A stretch of DNA of 64,000 bases from Oscillospiraceae bacterium (GCA_004555865.1 SFJO01000002.1:1-64000), one strand, 5' to 3'. Shown: positions 52,223-61,296, counted from the first letter of the stretch. The notes: generated by a model not told the origin, from the sequence alone. Program-made: numbers and translations.

Positions 52223-52296
52223 GAGGAAAGGCAAAATTTTTTCCAATAATTTTTACACACAGAACGGGCCTGCCCTCCTGAGCAAGCCCGTTCTCT

Positions 52297-52557
52297 TTAT
52301 GCAAGCCCCAGCACCGCCCGCAGCACCAGCAGCGTGATCACCCCCGGCGCGCCCAGCACCACGCTTGCATAGGCGGCGGCATAGTTCAGTGCCAGCGTTA
52401 CGCCGGTGTAGCTGCCCAGCAGGTTCACGGCCCCCAGCGCTCCCAGCCCGCAGAAAGCCCCGGCCAGCACCCGCGCCGCCGGGTGGTTCTGGCGGCTGGC
52501 AGCCCAGGCCACACACACCAGCCCCACTGCCGCCAAAACCGCCCACGCGCCTTTCAC
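52297..52557 (-). CDS. bofA: BofA-family membrane protein (pro-sigma-K processing inhibitor-like)
   Basis: The 86-residue protein has three hydrophobic segments. It carries the BofA-type segment NLLGSYTGVTLALNYAAA and then VVLGAPGVITLLVLRAVLGL, which parallels the GIPG-rich end of Bacillus BofA. BofA holds back pro-sigma-K processing in the mother cell during sporulation. The GTG start (52555-52557) overlaps the TGA of the upstream yaaL-like gene by the GTGA overlap, so the two are coupled. In Bacillus the pair follows recR. No spore genes are in the window, so a sporulation role here is doubtful. Confidence 0.75.
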   Translation of the reverse strand: MKGAWAVLAAVGLVCVAWAASRQNHPAARVLAGAFCGLGALGAVNLLGSYTGVTLALNYAAAYASVVLGAPGVITLLVLRAVLGLA

Positions 52558-52805
52558 AGAATGGCCCGCAGCCCCAGGGCGCGGGCCTTGCGCTGTAAGT
52601 AACGGTAGCGGCACAGCAGGGCGCTGCGCTCATAAATGCGCTGTTCCACCAATTCCGGCTCGGTTTCCAGGTCAAACAGCAGCTGATTGCGGCGCATCTC
52701 GGCCAGGCAGTCCCGCAGTTCCTGTTCCAGGGTCGGGCGGTAACGCTCCAGTTCCGGGTCCAGCGGCTCGTCCCGGCGGGGACGTTTCAGGGCAGCAAAC
52801 TTCAT
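52554..52805 (-). CDS. YaaL/DUF2508 family protein
   Basis: The 83-residue protein is highly charged and predicted helical: LEQELRDCLAEMRRNQLLFDLETEPELVEQRIYERSALLCRYRYLQRKARALGL. It fits DUF2508 (Bacillus YaaL), which stands next to bofA in most Firmicutes. The likely start is ATG at 52803-52805 with AAGGAG 13 nt ahead; another ATG 14 codons upstream (MHDKNTLKEW) is possible. It ends in an overlap with bofA. Function unknown. Confidence 0.7.
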   Translation of the reverse strand: MKFAALKRPRRDEPLDPELERYRPTLEQELRDCLAEMRRNQLLFDLETEPELVEQRIYERSALLCRYRYLQRKARALGLRAIL

Positions 52806-52878
52806 CGGGCTTTCCCACTCCTTCAACGTGTTTTTATCATGCATATGCAGCCCTTCGTGCCGGTATGCTGCCGCACGC

Positions 52879-52924
52879 AAAAAGGCTGCCCGGCACCTCA
52901 AATTCTGAGATGCCGAACAGCCTT
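52879..52924 (-). terminator. Terminator of rnr
   Basis: AAGGCTG-type arms, extended by CGGCA/TGCCG and CTC/GAG with two small mismatches, span 52884-52924. They are followed on the minus strand by TTTTTGCGTGC, starting 34 bp after the rnr stop. Confidence 0.8.
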
Positions 52925-52957
52925 GCTTCATCTTGCTTGTTTTTTGGATTCCGGCGC

Positions 52958-55090
52958 TTACTCGTTGCTCTCGCCCGCCAGAATGAAGTCGATCTTGCCC
53001 AGGGCCACGTCGGTCTTGGCGACCTGCACGCGCACCTCGTCGCCCAGACTCCAGCTCTTGCCGGTGCGGGGGTCTGCAAAGCGCATCCCCTCGATCAGCT
53101 CGGGCTTGTCCTCGCACAGGTGGCTCACATGCACCAGACCCTCCACGGTGTTGGGCAGTTCCACATAAATGCCGTGGGGTGCCACGCCGGACACCACGCC
53201 CGTGAACACCTGGCCCAGCTTGCCGCGCATGAACTCGGCCTTGTAGCAATCCTCGGTGCTGCGCTCCACATGCAGGGCTTCCACCTCGCGGGCGCTGGCC
53301 TGGGTGCAGGCCTCGGCCGCAAAGGTTTCATAGCGGCGGGCCAGCAGCTCCGGCTCTTCCCCGGCCACCAGGTCGCTGAGAATGCGGTGAATGGCCAGGT
53401 CGGGGTAGCGGCGGATGGGGCTGGTGAAGTGGGTGTAGTCGCTCAGCGCCAGGCCAAAATGGCCCTTGGGGTCCGGCTCATACTTGGCCTTGCCCATGCT
53501 GCGCAGAATGCTGGTGTGCACGCAGCACTCCAGCGGGGTGCCGCGGGTCTCGTCCAGCAGCTTGGCCAGCTCCTGCTGGGTGGGGGTCTCGCCCGCAAAA
53601 TGGGCGTTCAGGTTGCAGGCGGTGAGGATGTTCTTCAGGCGGTCCAGCTTTTCGGCTTCGGGGGCCTGATGGGTGCGGTAGACGAAGGGCACCCGGCTGG
53701 TGCGGCCCTTGTTGGCGGCGCACTGGTTGGCCAGCAGCATGCACTCCTCAATGATGGCCTCGGTCAGGCCGCGCTCATGGGGCCGCACGTCCACGCAAAC
53801 GCCGTTCTCATCCAGCACCAGCTGGCTTTCGCCGCTCTCGATCTCCATGCCGCCCCGGGCACGGCGAGCGGCGGTGCGCAGCTCGTACAGTTCCTTCAGC
53901 AGGGGCAGCTGGCCCAGAACGCCGGCCTCCTCGTACTTCTGGCGCACCTCAGCGGTCTCGGTGCCGTCATAAATGCTGTTCAGCTCGCTGTACACGCCCT
54001 TCACCCGGCTGCGGATCACGGTTTTCACGAAGCGGTAATCCTGCACATCGCCCTTGGCGTCCAGCTTCATCAGGCAGCTGAAGGCCAGGCGCACCACCTG
54101 GGGGTTCAGGCTGCAAATGCCGTTGGACAGCTGCCGCGGCAGCATGGGAATGACCTGATCGGCATAATACACGGATGTGCCGCGCTGGAAGGCTTCCTTG
54201 TCCAGTTCGCTGCCCGGGGTGACATAGTGACTCACGTCTGCAATGTGAACGCCCAGCTCGTAGCCGTCGCCCACCTTGGCCAGGCTCACTGCGTCGTCAA
54301 TGTCCTTGGTGGAGGCCGAGTCGATGGTGAAGATGGGCAGAGCGCGCAGGTCCAGGCGGCCCTTCATGTCCTCTTCCCGCACCTCGGCGCCCTCCAGCTG
54401 GACGGCCTCCGCCTTCACGGCATCGGGGAAATGCTTGGTCAGACCATGGGCATACAGAATGGCCTTGGCACAGCGCTTGGCCTCGTCGGCGCTGCCGAAG
54501 CGCATAGCCACGCCCACGCGGTGCTCTTCGTGGCGGCTGCCGCGGCTCAGAATCTCCACCGCAGCCTTCTCGCCCGCCTCTACGCCGCCGTCGGCGCTCT
54601 TCTTGATGAACAGCTTCACGGCTGGGCAGGCATCCGGCTCCAAATACAGGCGGTCGCCGCCCTCTTCCTTGCGCACGGTGCCCACAAAGGTGTTTTTCTC
54701 TTCGGTGATGTAGGCGACCTCGCCCTCATCGCTGCCCTCCACACGGGGCTGGTCAAACTTGTGCACCAGCACCTTGTCGCCGGGCATGGCGCCCTTCAGG
54801 CTGCGGCCGGGAATGAAGATGTCGCCGGAAAGATCCTCCCGCATGGCAAAGCCGAAGGTGCGGCCCAGCTTCACAATGGTGCAGGGGATGCAGTCCTCGG
54901 GCTTCGGGGGGGCCACCGCCGGGTCGCCAGGCAGGTAGTAGGTGCCCATTTTCTGCACCAGCTTGCCCTCGCGCACCAGATTGTTCAGCTCCCACATCAC
55001 CTTGCGTTCCACGCCCACACGCTCCTGAATATCCCGCAGGCGGCGGGGGCGCTTCTCCACTTCTCTCAAAATTTTGCTTCTGATGGACAT
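52958..55090 (-). CDS. rnr: Ribonuclease R
   Basis: RNase R is a processive 3'-5' exoribonuclease that degrades structured RNA and works with tmRNA. The 710-residue protein has an N-terminal winged-helix (ILREVEKRPRRLRDIQERVGVERKVM), two cold-shock domains, the RNB catalytic domain with the aspartate cluster TIDSASTKDIDDAVSL, and a C-terminal S1 domain (GQVFTGVVSGVAPHGIYVELPN). Length matches the family. The frame is open to 55264, but MSIRSKILREV at 55090, with GAGGAG ahead, is the family start. It follows secG by 216 bp, the usual neighbour, but a terminator lies between them here. smpB and ssrA are not in the window. Confidence 0.96.
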   Translation of the reverse strand: MSIRSKILREVEKRPRRLRDIQERVGVERKVMWELNNLVREGKLVQKMGTYYLPGDPAVAPPKPEDCIPCTIVKLGRTFGFAMREDLSGDIFIPGRSLKGAMPGDKVLVHKFDQPRVEGSDEGEVAYITEEKNTFVGTVRKEEGGDRLYLEPDACPAVKLFIKKSADGGVEAGEKAAVEILSRGSRHEEHRVGVAMRFGSADEAKRCAKAILYAHGLTKHFPDAVKAEAVQLEGAEVREEDMKGRLDLRALPIFTIDSASTKDIDDAVSLAKVGDGYELGVHIADVSHYVTPGSELDKEAFQRGTSVYYADQVIPMLPRQLSNGICSLNPQVVRLAFSCLMKLDAKGDVQDYRFVKTVIRSRVKGVYSELNSIYDGTETAEVRQKYEEAGVLGQLPLLKELYELRTAARRARGGMEIESGESQLVLDENGVCVDVRPHERGLTEAIIEECMLLANQCAANKGRTSRVPFVYRTHQAPEAEKLDRLKNILTACNLNAHFAGETPTQQELAKLLDETRGTPLECCVHTSILRSMGKAKYEPDPKGHFGLALSDYTHFTSPIRRYPDLAIHRILSDLVAGEEPELLARRYETFAAEACTQASAREVEALHVERSTEDCYKAEFMRGKLGQVFTGVVSGVAPHGIYVELPNTVEGLVHVSHLCEDKPELIEGMRFADPRTGKSWSLGDEVRVQVAKTDVALGKIDFILAGESNE

Positions 55091-55268
55091 AATTGCTTGT
55101 TCTCCTCTTTCGCTTCCCGGCTGCGCCCTTCCTCTTCGGGTGCAGCCACCACCGCCGGGCAACCCGGCAAACATTTCCCATTCCGGCAAACTCGCTTTGC
55201 CGGGGCGGCCCCGCTGCCGCCCGTTTTGCTGCTGGGTCATCGGGCCGCCCACCGGGCGCCCCACATAG

Positions 55269-55298
55269 AAAAAAGCCCGCAGAACTGCGGGCTTTTCT
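55269..55298 (-). terminator. Terminator of secG
   Basis: AAAAGCCCGCAG (55271-55282) and CTGCGGGCTTTT (55285-55296) pair perfectly; the tight centre would open to a 4-nt loop. U-rich arms extend the stem, and TCTATG follows on the minus strand. Confidence 0.82.
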
Positions 55299-55306
55299 TG
55301 CTTTGT

Positions 55307-55555
55307 TTAGCCCAGACGGACGCTGAGCACGCTGACCAGCAGGGTGACAGCCACAAACACGATGCCACAGATCTTGGTCAGTTTGGCCATTTTGGCGTCG
55401 TTGCTGCGGCTGCGGCCGGCGCTCATGGTGTCGCTGCTGCCCATGATGGCACCAGACAGGCCGTTGCTCTTGTTTTCCTGCGCGCCGGTGAGCACGATGA
55501 TGGCCAGGGCCACCAGCACCAGAATCACGCCGCAGATAATCTCAAAGATATTCAT
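55307..55555 (-). CDS. secG: Protein-export membrane protein SecG
   Basis: SecG is the small third subunit of the SecYEG translocon. The 82-residue protein has two membrane helices (IFEIICGVILVLVALAIIVL and ICGIVFVAVTLLVSVLSV) joined by the conserved QENKSNGLSGAIMGSS loop. The frame is open further upstream, but GGAGGAG precedes the ATG at 55553-55555. Its promoter and terminator make it a short separate unit ahead of rnr. Confidence 0.95.
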   Translation of the reverse strand: MNIFEIICGVILVLVALAIIVLTGAQENKSNGLSGAIMGSSDTMSAGRSRSNDAKMAKLTKICGIVFVAVTLLVSVLSVRLG

Positions 55556-55598
55556 AGTGTGAACGCTCCTCCACTGATTATACACGTTATGCGTTGTT

Positions 55599-55627
55599 AT
55601 CATATCATACCGAGGGTTCAATTGCAA
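55599..55627 (-). promoter_or_regulatory. Promoter of secG
   Basis: The minus strand has TTGCAA (55622-55627), a 17-bp spacer and TATGAT (55599-55604). A separate TATAAT-like hexamer nearer the gene (about 55577-55582) is also possible. Confidence 0.6.
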
Positions 55628-55671
55628 GCATAAATTCGCCTTGCCGGGCAGTTTTTCGCTGATTTATGCCC

Positions 55672-57927
55672 TCAGCCCAGGGTGAGCTGCTCGGCCGTGT
55701 CCTCGCCGCGGATCAGCGCCCCGGCGGCGGGCAGCGTGCGCACCCGGTAGCGGTGGGGGGCGGTCAGTTCCAGCTGCTCGGCAGGGCCGACCCAGGTAAT
55801 GTGCTGGCTGCGCTTCAGGGTGATCACGGCCACGCCCTGGCTGTCGCGGGTGGCCTTTTCCGCAATCTGGGCGCTGCCCACCAGCAGCAGACGGCTGCCG
55901 CTGGTGCGGATGGCCAGCTCGCTCTCCTGCGGCAGATAGAGCAGGGCGGCCAGCGGCTCCTTGGCGGAATAGGCCTTCAGCAGCTTTTTGCGGTTCTGCT
56001 TGGTGGCATAGCTCTCCATGGGCACCCGGGCGCACTTGCCGCTCTCAAAAAAGAAGAGCATATGGCCCTCATAGCCGGAGGTCACCGCCAGATACAGGGG
56101 CGTTTCGCCCTCGTCAAAGCCCAGGCGGCTGGGCACAAAATCGCCCATTACGCTGGCCTTGGTGTCCTCAAAATCTCCGGCGCGGCACTTATACACCTGC
56201 TGCTGGTTGGTAAAGAACAGCAGCCAGTCGTCGTTCTTTGCCTCGATGCGCTGGGTGATCTCATCCCCTTCCTTCAGCTTCTGCTCACCGGACATACGCA
56301 GCGACTGGGGGGTGATCTTTTTGAAGTAACCTTCGCGGGTGAAGAACAGCGTCACCGGATAGCTGGCCATGGCCGGCTCGCCCTCGCCCTCGTTTTCTTC
56401 GGCGTAGTCGTAAACGATCTCGCTGCGCCGGGGCTGGCCGTACTTTTTGGCCACGTCGTTCAGTTCATCCACAATGATGCGGCGCATTTTGCTCTTGCTC
56501 TCCAGCACCTCCTGCAGGCGGGCGATCTCCCGCTCCAGGTCCTCAATTTCGGTGGTGCGCTTGAGGATGTACTCCCGGTTCAGGTGGCGCAGCTTGATCT
56601 CGGCCACATACTCGGCCTGGGTTTCGTCAATGCCGAAGCCGATCATCAGGTTGGGCACCACCTCGGCATCCTCCTCGGTCTCCCGTACAATGCGGATGGC
56701 CTTGTCAATGTCCAAAAGAATGGCCTCCAGGCCCTTGAGCAGGTGCAGGCGCTTCTGCTTGCCCTGAAGCTCAAAGTAGGTGCGGCGGCGCACGCAGTCG
56801 GTGCGGAAGGCCACCCACTCCTTCAGGATCTCCCGCACGCCCATCACCCGGGGCTGGCCGCCCACCAGCACGTTGAAGTTGCAGGCAAAGCTGTCCTCCA
56901 TGGGGGTGGAGCGGTAGAGCTTCTGCATGAGCTTGTCCGGGTCCTGGCCGCGCTTCAGGTCGATGGTCAGCTTCAGGCCGTTCAGGTCGGTCTCGTCCCG
57001 CATGTCGCTGATTTCTTTGATGCGGCCGGCCTTCACCAGATCGGCGATCTTATCCATGATGGCCTCCACCGTGGTGGTGGGGGGAATCTGCGTCACCTCA
57101 ATGCGGTTGCCCTCTTTTTCATAGCGGTACACGGCGCGCACCTTGATGCTGCCCCGGCCCTGCTCGTACACCTTTTCCATCTCGGCTGCGTCGTACAGAA
57201 TCTGGCCGCCGCCGGAGAAATCCGGGGCGGGCAGCGGCACCGACAGATCGGTGTTCTCATCCTTCATCAGGGCCACGGTGGCCTGGCACAGCTCCGCCAG
57301 GTTGAACGAGCAGATGTTGGAGGCCATGCCCACGGCAATGCCCAGGGTGTTGTTGGCCAGAATGGTAGGGAAGGTCACGGGCAGCAGGGTGGGCTCGGTG
57401 GTGCTGCCGTCGTAGTTGGGCACAAAGTCCACGGTGTCCTTGTCAATGTCCCGGAACAGCTCCTCGCACACCGGCTCCAGCTTTGCCTCGGTGTATCGGC
57501 TGGCGGCACAGGCCATATCGCGGCTGTACGCCTTGCCGAAGTTGCCCTTCGAGTCCACATAGGGCACCAACAGGCTCTCGTTGCCCCGGCCCATGCGCAC
57601 CATGGTGTCGTAAATGGCCGCATCGCCATGGGGGTTCAGGTGCATGGTGCTGCCCACGATGTTGGCGCTTTTGGTGCGCGCCCCCTTGAGCAGGCCCATC
57701 TCATACATGGTGTACAGCAGTTTGCGGTGAGCCGGCTTGAAGCCGTCGATCTCCGGCAGCGCGCGGGAGACGATCACGCTCATGGCGTAGGGCATATAGT
57801 TGCTCTCCAGCGTGTCCACAATGGGGGTGTGCAGCACCACACCGGCGGAGAGGATCTCGACCTCATCGCCCAGCTGCGGGCGCACCGGAGTGCTTTTCCG
57901 TTCCTTTTTGGTTTGTTTCTTTGCCAT
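55672..57927 (-). CDS. Type IIA DNA topoisomerase subunit A, ParC-like and divergent
   Basis: The 751-residue protein has the ParC/GyrA breakage-reunion domain: ALPEIDGFKPAHRKLLYTM, NPHGDAAIYDTMVRM (98-112) and the catalytic tyrosine Y145 in SRYTEAKL. A coiled-coil gate and a C-terminal beta-pinwheel with SLRMSGEQKLKEGDEI follow. I find no GyrA box (QRRGGKG-like) in the C-terminal domain, so it is topoisomerase IV-like rather than a wrapping gyrase. Several blocks depart from usual GyrA/ParC text (NPHGD for HPHGD, IVGSTMHL). It is translated 77 bp after the B subunit, with an AAGGAT ribosome site. Quinolone positions cannot be judged. Confidence 0.82.
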   Translation of the reverse strand: MAKKQTKKERKSTPVRPQLGDEVEILSAGVVLHTPIVDTLESNYMPYAMSVIVSRALPEIDGFKPAHRKLLYTMYEMGLLKGARTKSANIVGSTMHLNPHGDAAIYDTMVRMGRGNESLLVPYVDSKGNFGKAYSRDMACAASRYTEAKLEPVCEELFRDIDKDTVDFVPNYDGSTTEPTLLPVTFPTILANNTLGIAVGMASNICSFNLAELCQATVALMKDENTDLSVPLPAPDFSGGGQILYDAAEMEKVYEQGRGSIKVRAVYRYEKEGNRIEVTQIPPTTTVEAIMDKIADLVKAGRIKEISDMRDETDLNGLKLTIDLKRGQDPDKLMQKLYRSTPMEDSFACNFNVLVGGQPRVMGVREILKEWVAFRTDCVRRRTYFELQGKQKRLHLLKGLEAILLDIDKAIRIVRETEEDAEVVPNLMIGFGIDETQAEYVAEIKLRHLNREYILKRTTEIEDLEREIARLQEVLESKSKMRRIIVDELNDVAKKYGQPRRSEIVYDYAEENEGEGEPAMASYPVTLFFTREGYFKKITPQSLRMSGEQKLKEGDEITQRIEAKNDDWLLFFTNQQQVYKCRAGDFEDTKASVMGDFVPSRLGFDEGETPLYLAVTSGYEGHMLFFFESGKCARVPMESYATKQNRKKLLKAYSAKEPLAALLYLPQESELAIRTSGSRLLLVGSAQIAEKATRDSQGVAVITLKRSQHITWVGPAEQLELTAPHRYRVRTLPAAGALIRGEDTAEQLTLG

Positions 57928-58004
57928 TTATCCTTGCCTCGTTGTAAAAGCCCGGCCGCCTGCCTGGTGCAGCGGGGGCTTATTGGGTTGGTCGTCGGAC
58001 CGGG

Positions 58005-59981
58005 TCAGGACACATCCAGATCGTCCAGATACTCCGCCCCGTGCAGGGCGATGTGCTCTTTGCGCCCGGCCAGGTTGTCGCCCAACAGCAGGTCAAACAC
58101 CCGGCTGGTCTCCTCCGCATCTGCGGGCAGCACCTGGATCAGGCGGCGGCTGGCCGGGTTCATGGTGGTCAGCCACATCATCTCCGGGTCGTTTTCGCCC
58201 AGACCTTTTGAGCGCTGAATGGTATATTTTTCGCCCTCAATGCGGGCCAGAATGCCCGCCTTTTCCTGCTCGGTGTAGGCAAAATAGGTCTTGTTTTTGG
58301 TGTTGATCTCATACAGAGGGCTTTCGGCAATGTAGACGTAGCCCTTCTCAATGAGCGTGGGCACCAGCCGGTAGAGCATGGTGAGGATCAGGGTGCGGAT
58401 CTGGTAGCCGTCCACGTCTGCATCGGTGCAGATGACCACCTTGTTGAACCGAAGCGAGGCCAGGTCAAAGGTGGCCAGGTCCTTTTTGCTTTTGCCGCCC
58501 AGCTCCACGCCGCAGCCCATCACGCGGATCAGGTCCGTGATGATCTCGCTCTTGAAGATGCGGTCGTAGTCCGCCTTCAGGCAGTTCAGGATCTTGCCGC
58601 GCACCGGCATAATGGCCTGAAACTCGGAATCGCGGCTGGTTTTCACCGCGCCCATGGCGGAATCGCCCTCCACGATGTACAGCTCCCGCACCGAGGCGTC
58701 CCGGCTGCGGCAGTCTACAAATTTGGCCACCCGGTTGGCGATGTCCAGTTGGCTGGACATGGTTTTCTTGATGGATTGGCGGGTCTTTTCGGCGTGTTCC
58801 CGGCTCTGCTTGTTGATGAGCACCTGCTGGCAGAGCTTCTGGGCCTCCTCGGGCTTTTCCAAAAAGTAGACCTCCAGCTGGTGCTTGAGGAAGTCCGTCA
58901 TGGCCTGGGCCACGAACTTGTTGTTGATGGCCTTCTTTGTCTGGTTTTCGTAGCTGGTGCGGGTGGAAAAGCTGGAGGAAACAAAAATCAGGCAGTCCTG
59001 CACGTCGGCAAAGGTAATCTGGCTTTCGCCCTTTTTGTACAGGTTCTTGGCCTTCAGATAGGCGTTGATCTGGCTCACAAAGGCCGACCGCACCGCCTTG
59101 TCCGGGCTGCCGCCGTGCTCCAGCCAGCTGGAGTTGTGGTAGTATTCCAGCAGCTGCACCTTATTGGAAAAGCAGAAGGCCGCGCTCATCTTCACCTTGT
59201 ATTCCGGCTGGTCGGCCCGGTCACGGCCGGTGGCGCTGCTTTCGCAGAACACCACGGGGGTCAGTCCGTCCAGCCCGGCAATCTCCTGCACATAGTCCTG
59301 AATGCCGTTTTCGTAGTAGAAGGTCTCTTCGGCGGGCTCGGCGCCGGTTTCGTCCCGCAGAATCAGCGTAATGCCCGTGTTGACCACGGCCTGGCGCTTC
59401 ATCACATCCCGGAAGTACTCGGCGGGCACGTTGATGTCGGTAAACACCTCGTCGTCGGGCTTCCAGCGGATGATGCTGCCGGTGCGGCGGCCCTTGTAGG
59501 GCTCCTTGTGCAGGCCGCCCACGTTCTCACCCTTTTTGAAATCCAGGTGGTAGTGCTGGCCGTCCCGGTAGATGTCCGCGGTCATCCAGTCGCTGGCGTA
59601 CTGGGTGGCGCACAGGCCCAGGCCGTTCAGGCCCAGGGAGAACTCATAATTATCATCCCCGGCCGTGTACTTGCCGCCTGCGTACATCTCGCAGAACAGC
59701 AGCTCCCAGTTGTACCGATCCTCGCCCTGGTTGTAATCCACGGGCATACCGCGGCCGAAGTCCTCCACCTGAACGCTTCCGTCCTTGAAGCGGGTGACAA
59801 TGATTTTATCGCCGTATCCTTCCCGGGCCTCGTCAATGGAGTTGGAGAGGATCTCGAAAATGGAATGGGCGCAGCCCTCCATGCCGTCGGAGCCGAAAAT
59901 AACGGCTGGGCGCTTGCGAACCCGATCCGCGCCTTTCAGGCTGGTAATGCTTTCGTTGTCGTAGGCTTGTTTGTTTGCCAT
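58005..59981 (-). CDS. Type IIA DNA topoisomerase subunit B, ParE-like and divergent
   Basis: The 658-residue protein has a GHKL ATPase domain with NSIDEA and VEDFGRGMPVDY, a transducer domain and a TOPRIM domain with YIVEGDSAMGAV, PVRGKILN, CTDADVDG and QRSKGLGE, then a C-terminal tail. Compared with GyrB and ParE, the ATP lid reads LGLNGLGLCATQYA instead of a GLHGVG-type sequence, and DNGRG reads DFGRG. The ATPase residues that matter (Glu in NSIDEA, Asp in VED) remain. It pairs with the ParC-like gene downstream and has its own promoter and 180-nt leader. The B subunit of a second or divergent type IIA enzyme is the best reading. Confidence 0.82.
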   Translation of the reverse strand: MANKQAYDNESITSLKGADRVRKRPAVIFGSDGMEGCAHSIFEILSNSIDEAREGYGDKIIVTRFKDGSVQVEDFGRGMPVDYNQGEDRYNWELLFCEMYAGGKYTAGDDNYEFSLGLNGLGLCATQYASDWMTADIYRDGQHYHLDFKKGENVGGLHKEPYKGRRTGSIIRWKPDDEVFTDINVPAEYFRDVMKRQAVVNTGITLILRDETGAEPAEETFYYENGIQDYVQEIAGLDGLTPVVFCESSATGRDRADQPEYKVKMSAAFCFSNKVQLLEYYHNSSWLEHGGSPDKAVRSAFVSQINAYLKAKNLYKKGESQITFADVQDCLIFVSSSFSTRTSYENQTKKAINNKFVAQAMTDFLKHQLEVYFLEKPEEAQKLCQQVLINKQSREHAEKTRQSIKKTMSSQLDIANRVAKFVDCRSRDASVRELYIVEGDSAMGAVKTSRDSEFQAIMPVRGKILNCLKADYDRIFKSEIITDLIRVMGCGVELGGKSKKDLATFDLASLRFNKVVICTDADVDGYQIRTLILTMLYRLVPTLIEKGYVYIAESPLYEINTKNKTYFAYTEQEKAGILARIEGEKYTIQRSKGLGENDPEMMWLTTMNPASRRLIQVLPADAEETSRVFDLLLGDNLAGRKEHIALHGAEYLDDLDVS

Positions 59982-60171
59982 GGGTGCCTCCGTACTCTAT
60001 CCATCCGATTTTTCGGCCGAAGCGCCGCGCCCCGGCTTTTGGGCCGGGAAAATCAGATTCTGTAAATCGAAACAGGCCCGCTTCAGGCAGATTGAAAAAT
60101 CCGCGATGAAACGCCCGGAATTTGGTTGACGTCCGCCAGATGCCTTGAGAGCGATGCGAGCGGTAATTTTT

Positions 60172-60201
60172 ATTAAACCACGGCGGCAGGGCAAATGTCA
60201 A
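60172..60201 (-). promoter_or_regulatory. Promoter of the topoisomerase pair
   Basis: The minus strand has TTGACA (60196-60201), an 18-bp spacer and TTTAAT (60172-60177), giving a 5' leader of about 180 nt with no recognised structure. Confidence 0.7.
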
Positions 60202-60227
60202 CCGCCCCCCGCCGATTCTGCACATCC

Positions 60228-60265
60228 GTAAAAGGAAGAGCGGCCAGACATCTGACCGCTCTTCC
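60228..60265 (-). terminator. Terminator of the zinc-ribbon gene
   Basis: GGAAGAGCGG (60234-60243) pairs with CCGCTCTTCC (60256-60265) around a 12-nt loop, followed on the minus strand by TTTTACGG. It starts 35 bp after the stop. Confidence 0.82.
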
Positions 60266-60300
60266 CTGCGTATTTTCTCTTTGGCCGCGGGGCTGCGCCG

Positions 60301-61239
60301 TTACTTTACAAACAGCTTTACCCACAGATAGCCGACCAGCGCGATGATGGCGCACACCACCACCGTGATGGGCGGCGCCCACCGGATGATCTTTTTGGCC
60401 AGCTCGTCCGGGTCCTCCGGCAGTTCCTCCGCCTCATCCTCTTCCCCGTAGAACCCCTCGGGGGGCAGGGTGGCCGTGGTGCGGCGGCCGGGCTGGGCAA
60501 TGCGCATATCCCCGTCGTCCTCTTCCACGCGGCCGGTGATGGCGGCCCGGTCCTGCTCGGTCAGGTCGGTCACCACGCGGGTGGGGCTTTCGTCCTTGAT
60601 GGAGGTCACCATGCGGGTGGGTTCCTCGGTGGTGTGGCCCTGCTGCAGCAGGGTGGACAGGGCATTCTGCATAAGGATGCGGTCGCTGCCGCACTCGCTG
60701 CACCAGACGCAGTTCTCCTCAATGGGATGGAATGCGCCGCAGGCGCAGTACCAGCCGTATTCCGTCATCTGGGGGGCCACCTTCAGGTCCGCCTCGCTGC
60801 CCACCTTCTGCTTCAGGCGGCGGGCCAGCTCCGGCGGAAGCGCCTTGGGCACAGGCAGGCGCACCCGCTTGAACTGCTCCAGCGAAAGGGATTCGCCGCT
60901 TGCAAATTCTGCGCTCTTCAGTTCCACATCCACGCTGCCCACCGAACCGCTTGCCACATACACCGCGTCGTCCTGGCCGAACAGCTCTCCCTGATTCACG
61001 TTCAGGCTCTCATAATGATAAGGGGCCTCGCACACCACCTCGCCGGCAGCATTCTTGCACTTAAAGTTGATCACCAGATCGGAGAGCACCTCCTGGCTGA
61101 TGTTCTTGAACGTAAGGCAGACCGCCACTTCGCCGGTCACGTCCCCCTTCAGCAGCTCCACACGCACAAACTGCACCGGGCTGCCCTTGGTGTAGTAATT
61201 GGCGCGGGACTGAGCCAGCAGGTCAAAATTCTGTTCCAT
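60301..61239 (-). CDS. Uncharacterised zinc-ribbon protein with C-terminal membrane anchor
   Basis: The 312-residue protein has three parts. An N-terminal beta-sandwich-like domain (about 1-115) has VAVCLTFKNISQEVLSDLVINFKCKN. A zinc ribbon (about 155-195) has C-A-C, C-VW-C and SECG cysteines in WYCACGAFHPIEENCVWCSECG. An acidic, low-complexity linker is followed by one transmembrane helix (PPITVVVCAIIALVGYLWV) near the end. It looks tail-anchored with its bulk in the cytoplasm. No family came to mind; similar architectures occur in gut Firmicutes. The ATG at 61237-61239 has AAGGAG 9 nt ahead; an ATG 6 codons upstream is also open. It follows ftsH by 57 bp and may be cotranscribed. Confidence 0.6.
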   Translation of the reverse strand: MEQNFDLLAQSRANYYTKGSPVQFVRVELLKGDVTGEVAVCLTFKNISQEVLSDLVINFKCKNAAGEVVCEAPYHYESLNVNQGELFGQDDAVYVASGSVGSVDVELKSAEFASGESLSLEQFKRVRLPVPKALPPELARRLKQKVGSEADLKVAPQMTEYGWYCACGAFHPIEENCVWCSECGSDRILMQNALSTLLQQGHTTEEPTRMVTSIKDESPTRVVTDLTEQDRAAITGRVEEDDGDMRIAQPGRRTTATLPPEGFYGEEDEAEELPEDPDELAKKIIRWAPPITVVVCAIIALVGYLWVKLFVK

Positions 61240-61296
61240 TTCCATGCACTCCTTCATCCGAAGCCGCCCGGCCGGGCAGGCTGCGAAAGGGTTTTG

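Noticed and set aside
52261..52294. AGAACGGGC hairpin after bofA as a terminator
   Set aside because: The minus-strand flank reads GTGTGTAAAA, without a U-tract, so termination is doubtful.
55666..58218. A long plus-strand frame opposite the topoisomerase A gene
   Set aside because: Antisense shadow without initiation signals or a recognisable domain.
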